A stretch of DNA of 64,000 nt from positions 17,695,025 to 17,759,024 of the forward strand of contig NC_060108.1 of the NCBI RefSeq assembly GCF_021155765.1, written 5' to 3'. This DNA comes from Diprion similis. Lineage: Eukaryota; Arthropoda; Insecta; Hymenoptera; Diprionidae. Below are positions 10,592-22,700 of the stretch, piece after piece; the stretch's first letter is position 1, and every line of letters starts with the position of its first letter. A program made the translations under genes and the position numbers. The notes under the pieces were generated by a model that did not search any database, was not told the origin of the DNA, and was given only the letters and a program-made list of their open reading frames with translations.

Positions 10592-13500
10592 CTAAACGTT
10601 GACATAGTCGTGTCGACCGGCCGTGGAATGTCTCCTCAAATAACCGGCAAACAATTGCCTTGCTTGATTCAGTACTCTTGCCACGTTATGCCGTCTCACC
10701 ATCTTGTCAAAATGCATAGCCATTTCATTGTAATCCATTTGATTACGCATCACAAAGTCACGGTGCTGAAGTAGCAAAGTTATGCACAGGAACATGAGGA
10801 ATGGATTTCCACCTCCAAATTCGTTGGGCGGTGGGAGAGGGCTGTTGCCCATTTGGTCCTCACTTGTTCCTGCAGGTATTAGATTTGTCAATTCTGTTGC
10901 CTCTTCGCAGGGCTCTTGAATTGGCTGTGGTGCAACTTCTAGTGCTGTTGTGTTGTCATTTTGTCTCCAGCTATCTGTACCTTCACTGTCCGAAGCAGAC
11001 TCTGATCTAAAGCATGAATAGAAGAAATTTACTTATGTATAGACTTGTGTATGTGAGAAAAGGTGGCAGTGACGAAACCTAGAAATAATCTTGCAAAAAT
11101 TTTCAAATAATTACCTCGTAGTACGTTTCAAAAGTCTGATTGGTGTGACTGATTTCACTCCATTTTGGTCTTCAAGAATTTCTCCATCGTACTCAAGATC
11201 CGCCTGCTCATCCGGAGTAGTGGGATGATGCCGTTGTTGTAAAGTATGCAAGGGATTTTCCCAGACAAATACGTCAGTGGCCGGACTACACCTGGCTACT
11301 TCAGTTTCAGTTTCGCTTTCAACTATTTCACTTTCCCTCTTGGAAACAACGCAGTCGCATTGCTGTTCGCTTGGGGGCGAGGGACCAAAGACTTGCCGAT
11401 CTAGGGATTCTAATTCCAGTCTCAATTCTCTAGTCATGGAAGTGGTCATTGGAAAAAAATCTGTCGAATCATCAGGTGAGCTCGTTTCATCTCTTACAAC
11501 CCTGACGACTCCACTTTCGCTCGATACTCTCCTCAACTCTCTCTCGTTACTTGGAGTGATCTTACTCTTGTTCAAAGTTGTGAAGTTTAAAAATTCGTTT
11601 AGATTTTTCACAACTCTTGCACATTTTTTCTCAGCTTCACCTTGATCATTCTTTTCTTTGTTTACTAAAGATAGTCTGTCTCTTAATTCTAACAAATTAT
11701 TTCGCCTAGTTTTATTTGGCAAGCAGTCCATACTCATATACTTCTCACTCGATACATTCTTTCGGTTTTTAACAGATGTCAAATCGTTTTCCGGCTCTGA
11801 AAACACTTCGTAAGGCGATACGGATCTGTAATGAACAACGAGGCTTTAGATAGAATGTTAAAACTTACATTATTTACAAAACAAATTAATAAAAAAAATT
11901 AGATATATTGTTTTCATTCAAACTAACAAACTCAAATCAGCAATTTGCTTTACCTCTTCGATTCGCCATTTTCACTAGTTGTTTCTAATGGAGGTTCATC
12001 CGCACTTAAATTTCTTCTTTTACCGCTAGCTATGCTAGCTGATGAGCTTTGTCTCCTAATAGCGCAGACTTTGGTGTAGGCATTCTCCCGTATTTGTTTA
12101 ACATTTGGACTTGGTGGCGGAGATGCTGGGGGGAACGACACTTCGGCTAGCGAAAGTTCACCATTTGGAGGTGAAGCTGGTAGAGCAGCCCAGAGGACTT
12201 CCAGCATTCTAAGGGCATCTTCTAAAGCGAATTCTCGTTTCATTTCCAGCAGTAACCAGCGGTAACAAAAGAGCAAGTCGTCTGCTTGGTGCAATTTCAA
12301 ATAGGCGTAAAAGTCTGGGTCATAGTGTTGTAGGCCTGGAGTGAATAATTGTAATTGGTAATTATATTACGGTTCAAACTCGAACAAAAATAGTCTAAGC
12401 AGGGAACAATGAAATTTTGGTTATCGTCAATGGATTAAATTCTCGATGCTTTTACTTAGTTAATTGAGCTGCAGCTACCGGTAATTTTTAATAACTTTTC
12501 ATCTTTACTATACCTTCAGCCAAATGCGCGAATTTAGTTGTCATAGCTATTCCATCAAGCATAAAGTTGTCCTTCAATCTCCGCATTAGAGCGCAGAGGC
12601 ATATGTAAGCCTGAGCCTCGTCCCTCATAGTGACAAGTAAAGGTGAAGCTAGATCGCTCATTCCTTGGCAGTAGCTAACAGTGGGATGATTTAATGCGTA
12701 AGTTGTCAAGATATTAAACAAGCTTGCGGTATTCTGGTTATCGTCGGATCCGCCATAGAACTTGTGATGTCTGTCGGTCCGCAGAACGTCCTTCCTGACC
12801 ATCCCGGTGACGTAGCCCAAATCTCCGACGTTCAGACCCTTTTGTACCAAACCCCTCCACCGTTCTCTCAAGTTCTGATATTCCTGGGCCTTTCTTTTCA
12901 TATAGTCCATTCGCTCTCGTCCGGACATTCCCTCAGGATACACATTCAGTATGTGTTTCCAAACCACTTTTCTCAGACTCGGCTCTATGCCTCCGAAATA
13001 AATCACTGCCCGTAGCTCTTTCGATCGGGTTACTTGTCCTATGGGATCTAGAAAGCGTCGAAACTCAGCATCGGTTAAAGGTGGTCGGGACGGTTGGATT
13101 GTCTGATGAGAATCGTCTCCCAAATTTCCGAGAGCCCTTTGTACCATGTTCAATGTTCTCTCCATCTGAAAATGAGACGAACTACATTGAAGATATTCTT
13201 TTCCTCACTTTGCGTTATTAATTTTTTTGTGATTCAGTACGCTTTGCAAAATTATGTGTTTTAATTAGGGTACAACGTTTGATGTCCCGAATAGTTTTTT
13301 TCTGTGGATGATGAGAACGAGGTATTCAATACATTTTTTTATCGATGTCCTTGGCACTCACGAATCTGATAAAGCGTGTCCAAATGTGAAATGCAATGAG
13401 ACTATTTTTGTATCAGATTACTTCTTTCTTTATATCTTTGTTAGTTGACTTGTTTTTTAAACAATACTCCAATGACTGTAACTTCTGGTACCGTGTCAAG

Positions 13501-14395
13501 CCTTGTAATGAAAAATGTCCTTGCCTTGTTCATGATGAGACCAGGCAACTTGGGTGTTCGATAAGGAAATCCTGTGTCATGTCTGGCAGTAACTTCTTGA
13601 GCATTTTGTTCCCAATCACATTCGCAGTCTCCGGTTTCCCCGAATGGTTTTAGATTAACTTGAAGGTACAGATAAGGTTCGGACGCACTGAAAGCAAGAA
13701 AAATAGGGATAATAATTCAATATGCACGTTACCACTTTACTAATTATTCATTGTTACCAATGTAGATACAAAAACGATTATTTTAGTTTTTTACCTTATA
13801 AACGCAGCGTCTAAATCCCAGTCTGATAATAAAAATAGATAAGTTTCTGAGCCATAATCATCTATAGCGCGGTAGGACACGGTGAACTCGCTGAAAAAAA
13901 ATTTAAATATATATCAAAGACTTAAAGGTGCTGAAATCTCCTCATGCAATAACTGTTTCATCTTATTACCCTTTTATGTCGAAAGCCTTGATCAAAATGC
14001 TTTGCAGCACTTCGATCGACGTTATTTGTGGATCTACGCTGAATTTTCTGTACTCTGGCTGATGTCTTGCCTCGCATTTCTGTGAACAATTGTTTGCAGG
14101 TTAACGTTTAAAGACATTCTTTTGAAGAAATTTTCTTTACTACATAATAAAGTCCTTATCGATTCACAAAACTGATATAGTTGTTGACGTTGATATTATA
14201 AAAGGTAAGAAAACGATCAAGCGTCAGTTGAAAGGCCTTGATGGTCAAGAGAATCAGGACATATTCTATTTCCTCTCAACATAAGCAAGTCCATTTAACG
14301 AATAAAGGGAACAAAATTTGTGTTAGAAAAACGAACTGAGATACCTTGACTTTGACTCGAACGGCCTCCCTGGGACATCCAAATACTCCCGACAT
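10592..14395 (-). CDS. TBC1D25: TBC1 domain family member 25 (TBC1D25), Rab GTPase-activating protein
   Basis: Eight exons on the minus strand, in transcript order: 14345-14395, 13970-14079, 13795-13890, 13525-13687, 12514-13165, 11954-12335, 11115-11825 and 10592-11006. Together they encode 859 residues. Vertebrate TBC1D25 is a GAP for RAB33B and acts in autophagosome maturation. The N-terminal third matches the PB1-like region of the family (LFLLSDWDLDAAF). The TBC domain has the arginine-finger motif KDVLRTDR (Arg about 269) and the glutamine finger SYCQGMSD (Gln about 307), so it should be catalytically competent. The segment DDLLFCYRWLLLEMKREF closes the domain. A long low-complexity Ser/Glu linker (exon 7) precedes a conserved C-terminal block (PPPNEFGGGNPF to ARQLFAGYL). 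The fourth donor is GC, not GT; only that choice joins GLIMNK to MERTLNMVQ without inserting foreign residues or a stop. Confidence 0.93.
13166..13524 (-). other. GC-AG intron of TBC1D25 (intron 4)
   Basis: Exon 4 ends ...AACAAG at 13525 and the intron begins GCAAGG. The acceptor TTTTCAG ends at 13166 and exon 5 starts ATGGAG in phase 0. Reading through or using the nearest downstream GT adds about a dozen non-family residues, so the GC donor is preferred. Its AAG|GCAAG context is the strong match that GC donors usually need. Confidence 0.75.
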
Positions 14396-17300
14396 CGTAG
14401 CGTTTTGTGGATGCTCGATGGAACCTTGAAAAGGAGTCACTACGAAGATTGGGAAGTAACATAGAACTGGGTCATGACGGAGCGAGGAAGCACTGATTAG
14501 AAAAGTTCAACGACGTTACGTTGTACCTGTGGCAAGGTGGCTGTGCATCGACACGATTCGTTTGGCCTTCTCGAAAAGCTACACCGAAATTGAGACCGCG
14601 TTTGATATCATTATTCAGTTTTAAGTCTGGGCAAGGAGAGCGTGAATTAGGCGAGGTGTGACCGTTGATGATCGGTGTTATTGCGAGGGCCGACTATTGC
14701 TACTCCAAACGGTAGTTCGACGGTTGCATTCATTTTATTCAACCGATGCGCAGAGCGGTTCAAATGCGAAAGGATTCTTCGTCGATCCAATCTGAGATCT
14801 CATGTGCACTTATTCGTCCTCCTGACCAGTCGGCTATGCCCCTAAGGTGCGAGCCAAAAGGTGTACTTTTACATTCAAAGTGACAGATTATCTCGGGCGG
14901 GACCCGAAGTCTGCCGCTTCACCAGAATCTGACAGAACAGACTTCACTCTCAACAAACTATCGATTCGCACGCACGGCAGACAGAGTTTGTAACCATTTT
15001 GCAACCGATCACGGCCAACGGGCGCCGCCATTGCGCGACATTCTGTCAGCCGCAACTTTGTACGCTTATTTCTCTCATAAAATACAGTTTCAAGATATCG
15101 TTTGAGCCGCAAACATCTGCTACGAGTTTTGCAGGTCCATTTTCTCTTGGTAAATGATTTCAGTTAATGGGAAAACGAAGAGCGAATCAACGTCATTTTA
15201 ACGTATTTGAATTTCCCGCGTATTTAACATCGGAATAGGAGGTGAGCGATTTCGAGTCGGAACGTGGCGTCATCTAGTCTTGATTAATGAAACGACTTCG
15301 ATTCGTACTCCGAATATCACCGGCGGTAATGCGGAGCTTTTTTAAGCGTTAGTCGGAAAATGAATGGTATAGATAGATGATGTTTAACGTTTCTTGTTAC
15401 TTTATAGTTTCGTGGGATCTTTGGTATCGGAAACTTGACCACAAATCATATTTACAAAGGGATATAAGAATGGGGGCGAGGTTCACCGATGCGAAAGACG
15501 ATGGTATACCTATTGCTTACAAATTATAATACCTACGCTTATTTTCTTCCTGACGTTTATGCGACAAGTATGTGGAATCAGATTTTTATTATTAGAAATA
15601 AAATCCGTATGAATGGAAGTTTCTTCGATTTATGATGTCAATAATGGAACGAGCCGCGGAGCGTGTATAGTTTCTGTAAAAGAAAACTACATCACAAAAA
15701 ATGTGATTTCAAAATAATGAAAAAACAAAAGAGAAAATTTTTTCTATGACAATTATTTTTGGCCGCGATCGAGTTGTTTTGGCTTGAGAAACGCGTATCG
15801 GACAGCAATAAAAGCGGCAATTCTGGCATCCTCGCACTCACTCGTGAACAGAAGATAAATTTTCCAACTCGCAGGAATCTTCGCATTATTCAACAGCTTG
15901 TACGTTGTCCACCACTCCCAGGAGCTGTAAAACAGTTGCGTGGCGTGCTGTAATGAATTCCTGAAATATACATGCCTGTATAATACGTGCGCTCTCCGAA
16001 TAATCCGCGGTCCTTAATGATCAGACCGTGCGGAAGCTGCTGCCTCCGCAGCTTTCACACTGTCGAAGGAAATTTCCATAAGCGTTGGTACTTGCCGGAA
16101 AACCGCGAACAAACGAATCAAAACGAACTCGAACAAAACTTCTCTCCTCCAGGGAAGTTTCCGTAAACCTCGGCTTATATTAAATTTCTTTCCAACGTCT
16201 ACAATGATTATTATTACTTCTTCAATCTCAGTTCCATCAGTTTTTAAATTTTTGTTTCCTTATTGTTAACGTTATTGTCGTCCTGTTATCCTTATGGCTG
16301 TGATTATTATAGGTGGCATCGTTCTTACGACGATATGAAATATCTTCGCTTGCAGTAGATTTGAATTTCTGTTCACGCATGGAAAAGACGAGGGGTAACA
16401 AACAAGATAAGGACGTAGATCTGGTAAGAGCTGAGAATTTGAAATATAAATTACCCGTGAATACAGTTTTTCTAGTTTTCATTTTCTCATTTAAATTCCG
16501 CCTTCTTTTTTCGTTGGCACTCCACTTTCCAACGCGATAATTTGTTCAAGATTTATTATTGACATTATTGTGACAAGCCGGAACAAACTATGGAGAGAGC
16601 TCTGAAATTAAAGATAAATCTTAAAGCACGAATACAAAAGGTCGGTTATACATCAATCTGGATAATAGCCAATAGAGTTTATCGAATTCTAATTTAAACA
16701 CACTCAAAGGTGTTTCGTCGTCAGTAGTGTACTTCTTCTGTCCCATTTACATAAAATTGTATAACATATAAATTCTACCAGTTTCTTTGAGCGATTCAAA
16801 GTACATGTCACGCTTTCTACAGTGTATTTCTATCCCAGAGAAAGAGAGAGAGAGAGATAGAGAGAGAGAGAAAGGGAAAGGATGAAGGGAGGTAGAAACT
16901 CTTTGAATTACACCCAGTAGATATAATCAAACAGCTTTGATGCGTTAAACATCAGAAGAACTTCGGGAAATTTCGAATATGCTTATAAAGCAATCCGACT
17001 TTGAGTTGTGCAGAAATGCAAAAAAAAAAAAAAAAAAATAAAATAAAAAACGTGGAAGAAGGAAGAAAATAACCAGAAGAAACAAAAAGAGACAAACAGT
17101 AGCTCAAAGAGAAACAGAGGAAAACGGAAGTCTCATTATACCTGCAGTTTTGACAGCGACGAGTCCCTGATGCATGCGCCGGACGTAGGTATTAACGAAA
17201 TCTCGTAAACCAAGATCGCTGTTTATCCGATCTCGTTCACACGTTATAGACGCTGCAAACATGATGTGTGTAGGTTAACGGGGATAACAGGCGGTTTATG

Positions 17301-19228
17301 TGCATTCCTCTGCGAATATTTCTCGACAACGCGTTTTCCCATATGTAAACATTAAACAATGCGTATGTCTACGATGTCGACGATGTACGAAACACGCACG
17401 ACTTACTCGCAGCTCTCCTGCCCTCTCATATTCTCTCTTATCTCTCACTCTTCCTCCGCTACGCTTGAAATTATTCACCAACAGTACCGTGGAACTCGAT
17501 CATATTTTATCGGTTATTAAAGCTGCTTCCGAGTATATCGAACCCTCCAACCACACGGTATAAGCCACCTGAAAGGCTGCGTACGGTGAGCGTTAATCAA
17601 TTTGTCTTCACTTTAAGTTTACTTCTGTTAGTCATAAAATGTGCCAGAATCTATACTTTGTGATCAACTGATGAAGGATATGAGAAACGTTCGATCGTTA
17701 TCTTATCAGAGGTGAAAAAACACAATTCAAAATACATAAAGTGCTTTGCATGAGATCCTCGTTTTCGGTTACAATTATATTTATTTACGTCACTTAATCA
17801 GACTCTGAGATTTCAAAGGAAAAACTTCCTCCTAATCCTGACCATCCAGGTTCTTCGATTGGAGACAATACTTTTTATTCTGTCTATTTGGGTTTAATAT
17901 ACGCGACGATTCTTTCGTTTTTACCTATAAATATTGCATGTACAGGGAAAGACGAATTCGGCCAGGAACTGTGTTCTTGAAGTCCGATATCATGTAACGA
18001 ATGTGATATCGTTTATATAAACGAAGGCTCATCCTTGGACGAGAAGATCTTTCGATGAGTATGATTCGTTATCAACCGGCAATCGTTAATCTTCTGCACA
18101 AGGATTGAGGATGGTCTGCATGTGTTGCAGATTTTTATTTACGCAAGATAAATTGGTTATGTTAAGTGGAGAGCGATTTGGAAAAAATAAGAAAAAGTAG
18201 AGTGGAAACTCAAGTATTAGCAATTACTTAACTTCTGCCAGCGCTCTTAAATCGATTAGACCCCTGATCTCGCGAAGGAGTGGACGAGAAAATTACGGGG
18301 TCAGATCCTTTCGAATTAGGATAAATGCCGAGGAAGTGACCACTTCACTTCACTTAATCACAGCACTCACTTCGTGGTCAACAATAATTAGCGAATCCGT
18401 CCGCTGCAATCGGTGATCTTCGATCGGTCGGCAAATATGTGTTCCTCTTTGTTCCCTTTATTCGCTCATAATAAAAAAAATAGAGAAAGAAAACTTACAG
18501 ATAAATTTGAAATAATTCATTGCTGCAGCGAAGAAAGGTAGAAATAAAGTAAAAGAAGGGGCAAGAAAACTCCAGTGTATAACAATGTTTGTTAATGGGT
18601 TTCCAGTGGTTCACTATTTTTTTGTGTGGAACCAAAACTAGAACGAGTTTCCTTTCTAAGCAAATTTTACTGCTCTAAGCGCGAATCGCGGAAGAAACAG
18701 ACGATATATTGATCATAGTTCAGTTTTAATTCCAAAAAATACTGATCCACTGGGAATCCACTAATGATACAAAGATACGGAGACGAGTAGGAAAAATTTG
18801 TCCACCCTGTGAATTTTGTATCGTGAACGTAGCCTGGAACGCACTGATTAATTGGTGCGGCGCGCTTGATTGAAGGTGTCGTTGATGAAAATTTGAACCT
18901 GTGCCAACACGAAGCAAGAGAGTCAACCTGCTTTCGCGCCTTCGTCGTCTACCTTGTGTGCAATTAATCACCGCCGCATAGTTCTGAGGTTAAATATTGT
19001 CGCCGAAGCGAAGTGGCGGGGTTTAATCAGACCCCGCGAAAAAGCCGAGATGCTAATTTGCGGGTAATTGCCTTCCGTGTGAGCGGAACCGACGCGCCTA
19101 GCTCTCCACACCATCGGACCGAGACACGCGTGTCGCGTGTTATAGGGTTAATCGCGAAATTGATTGACCATGGAATGAGATATACATGCGGTATAACACG
19201 AGATGACCGCGCCCTGTGACCATCGTTG
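14396..19228. other. Intergenic DNA upstream of TBC1D25, no gene recognised
   Basis: The first several hundred bases (14396-15350) are less AT-rich and CpG-containing, fitting the divergent promoter and 5' UTR of TBC1D25. Beyond that I see scattered short open frames without splice support or family resemblance, a GA-rich microsatellite near 16840-16875, and an A-run near 17019-17045. No coding, tRNA or repeat unit with clear ends was found otherwise. Confidence 0.5.
16840..16875. repeat. (AG)n microsatellite
   Basis: Nearly pure AG repeats interrupted by single AAAG and GATAG units. Confidence 0.85.
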
Positions 19229-19782
19229 AAAGGGCGGGGTTGAAGTTCCGAATTTGAGAAGTCCCGAAAGCGTCTAATTCCGCATTATTTGCTGGTGAAA
19301 TTTGAAGCAAAGAAATCAAACTTTCACGAAACAACGAAGTTTCGAATGGTCGGAAACCAGACGGTTCAAAGGTCCGAAATCCGAGATTCCGATAATTTGA
19401 GTTACGATTGAGTGAAATTCCGAAAGTTGAAATATACACACGCAGCCTAGTTTACTCAACGAATCGGTGTGAACAATCAGAAAAACGAAAATTAGAATGA
19501 CTCAGGATTCCGGGTTTCGATAAAAATATCGAAAATCAAAAACAAAGAAAGATCAAAGTGGCGAAATTTCAGCAAACCAGAAATTCGCGGAACTGAAAGA
19601 TCTTCGATCACTCGCAATTTTGATGTTCCAGATTTTTAAATTTCCTCATTTTCACACTTTTGAAACTTTGATGTTTCGTCAAACTTTTTGACTTAAATTT
19701 ACCTTAAATTTCGCTACCAAAAACTTGAGAGTTTGGCGCTTTCGGAACTTTTCAAATTCGGAATTTCCACCCTCTCGCCATC
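19229..19782. mobile_element. Long imperfect palindrome, MITE-like (intergenic)
   Basis: The left arm near 19241-19275 (GAAGTTCCGAATTTGAGAAG, then CCCGAAAGCG) is mirrored near 19735-19770 (CGCTTTCGGAACTTTTCAAA, then TTCGGAATTTCC). Farther in, the left GAAATTTGAAGCAAAG and CACGAAACAACGAAGTTTCG pair with diverged inverted copies at about 19660-19715. The internal sequence is full of TTCGAA/GAAATTTC motifs and has no coding capacity. Ends and target duplication are not clear, and the arms look more diverged than in the other elements, which suggests an old insertion. Confidence 0.5.
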
Positions 19783-22700
19783 GCTGCAACGGATGCGGCG
19801 ACGAAACCTCACGACTAATATATTAATTAACTTACTCTCGGTCGAACCGCCGCCCCGTTACCTATATAAATCCTGGCCACCGTGGATAGTTTTAACTCAC
19901 GGAATGCCACCAATTTATGGACCACTGATCGTATAACCCAACCCTTAAATCGACTCCCCTAGGAGTAGTGTAACAAATTGCGGTAGGGCTACCTCCTCTG
20001 TGTGTTTAGGTCATTTCTTCCCTCGTCGTACGCGTATTGTATATTCTATATAGGTATAACCAACGTGCGAATATGCATACGAGGTTCATGTGTCTCTTTG
20101 CATTTTTCTCCCTCGTTGACAAATATTTTTCTCCGTTTCGTGAATTATTAGGTACAGGACACAGGTACGTAACATCGGAATAAGACTATAACGTGTATAA
20201 GGTATTAAGTGCGGCGAATCGTTGGTAACTTTTTCACTCATCGTGATGAATCTTGACTTCCAGCACAATATGGGATTTTCACCCCAGGTTCAACTGTCCG
20301 TGATATCGAGGTCTGGTCGGGGCGGAAATGCTCAGCCGAGATTTTCACCCATCAACGTGAAAATATAAGAGCCAAGTCAATTTTATACAATAACGTAGTA
20401 ACAATAACTGGACTTTCGCTGCTTCGTGATTACCAATTCCGACCTCGAAATTGTCGCAATTGAATGTCGAATTCAATTTTGTGACGAAAGGTTGGAAAAT
20501 GTCGATAAAGTTTCAACATTTTCTGCAGCGTGTCGATGATTTTAAAGACTCGTTACAAGCACAGGCTATGGAATATTCTCACTTCTATATGAGCGTGACG
20601 TGACGCCCGCGGTGTTAATGTGGTTATCAAAATAGCTGCGACAATATATTACGCGATTATGCGCCATTCACCCCTCCATATACATGCAAGCCCATAAAGC
20701 CATCACAGATATCGCTCTTAAATTATCCCGACACGTCAGTTTTGGGGTAGGTATATGGTGAATATATCACGAAAAGAAAATGGAGAATTTGTGACCCCCC
20801 TTTACACCTGACTGCCTACGGAAAAAAAAGAAAAATATTACTGTAACGAGTGAGGTCAAAAATGATCGGCAAAAATTAACTCATTTGATATAATTCTTTC
20901 ATGCTTCACTTACATGGCGATGATATTCACATGTATAAATACTGGTCGAAAAAGTGGGGCGAAATTTCGAATGGACGGTACAGGTATAATTAATCAGACA
21001 TCAGAATTGTTCAATATCGATTATCCCGAAGGTTCTGCTGTTTCTACCGTAAACGATTTTTCGTTGGTTACACAATTCGAGCTGCGTCAACTCTGGAATT
21101 TTTAGCAAAATGAAAACATGGCGGAAGGTGGTCGGAAAAATTTGTCACGTAACGTTACGAGGGGCGTATAAAGTTCTGTATGTGCCTGACAAAGCGTGCT
21201 GGTGGGATAAAATAGTGGAAAACGCGGTGTGACGTAGTCGTTGAATAGCCAGCCCCTCCGTAAAAGCTGCGAGTACCAACGACGGTGATCCTGTTTACGT
21301 CGATTCGACGTTCAATATCTGCAGTGGGATAGGAACATGGGATATCAATATCCGCGCATTCAATCCCTCGGATGAAATTGACATTAATGATTAGAAAATT
21401 GAAATTGATACGCGCTTGCGAGTGTTGGTATCAGCTTAAAAGTTGAATGATCAATCGAGGCAATTTAAAAAGTTGCAACAGATACTTCTTACGCTCCGTC
21501 GCTTCGCTTCCGTAAATTAATTCTATAATTATCTGTCGTGTTTCCAGCTCGTAAATATACCGAATTATTCCCTGATCAACGATCAAAGGATAATGAACCT
21601 TGCAACGTCCGGACGACGGGAAAAGTCGGCTTTCCCATAAAATTATTACGTATCGCACTTCGTCCCTGATTGCTCTTTACTCAAATTCGCATATACCTAC
21701 GCTCGTTGGTAATTAGCCTCTGTCCTCGCGACAACCTGTAGGAGCGCCCAGAACTCGGCGCATCGTTTACTAATTATAACGGAGACCTCCGGCATCAGGT
21801 GTAATAAAACTGACCTCAGTCACGAATCACGATTCACGGCGACGACGGTCGGAATAATTACTTGTTCCACAATCTATGCATAACGTTGAAGCGTAACATA
21901 AATGTTGAATGCAGTTGTAAACTTAAATCGATATCGGACGTTAAAAATGGTGATGAAATTCTGCACAAAAAGTATATATATATATGTATAGGTACTTAAT
22001 TTCTTCGTAATTGAAGTAATGCCATTTTTTTTTTGCCACAGACAATGGCACGCGTAAACTTTTTCTTTTGCATAAATTTAGTGCTGATCGCAAGATAAGA
22101 GTCAGACTAATTAATTAACTTGAAAATAATTAGCAACATTACTCGTGGTTTAACGGGTGATAAATGTGGACCGAATGAATTGCGCTGAAATTTTCCTGGA
22201 ACCTTTCAACTGGGGTAGTGACAATGGTCACGCAAGAAGCGTCGACTCGACGAATGTAGAAATAAATTTTAGAATAAAAGCCGCTGCCTTTGTTTCCGTG
22301 TTGAAAATTGCCGCGACGATTCACGGAATACAAAAAATTTTCTCCAAGAATCGTCACCTCGAAAACCATTTTTCTCCAAAGGTTTCATCGAAATTTCTTT
22401 TAAATGTGAAACTGACTTTGAGTACGTATATCACAAGCAACTAATGTCAATTTTCAAAGCGTTGCAGTTTGGAAGTAGGTAAAAATTTCCCAGCTACTCC
22501 TATTTTCGGACTTGACGGAATTTCCGTCCGCGGAATAGACTTCTTTTCAATAGCTATAGAGGAGACACCGTGTGCATGCGATGTGCGATCGCCGACGTTT
22601 ATCTGTAACTTTACGCTACATGCGTACTTTAGTCATGATTTAGAAGAATTTCTCGGCACTGTTTACACTCCGCAGTCGTACCGACGGTTAAATAAATCGC

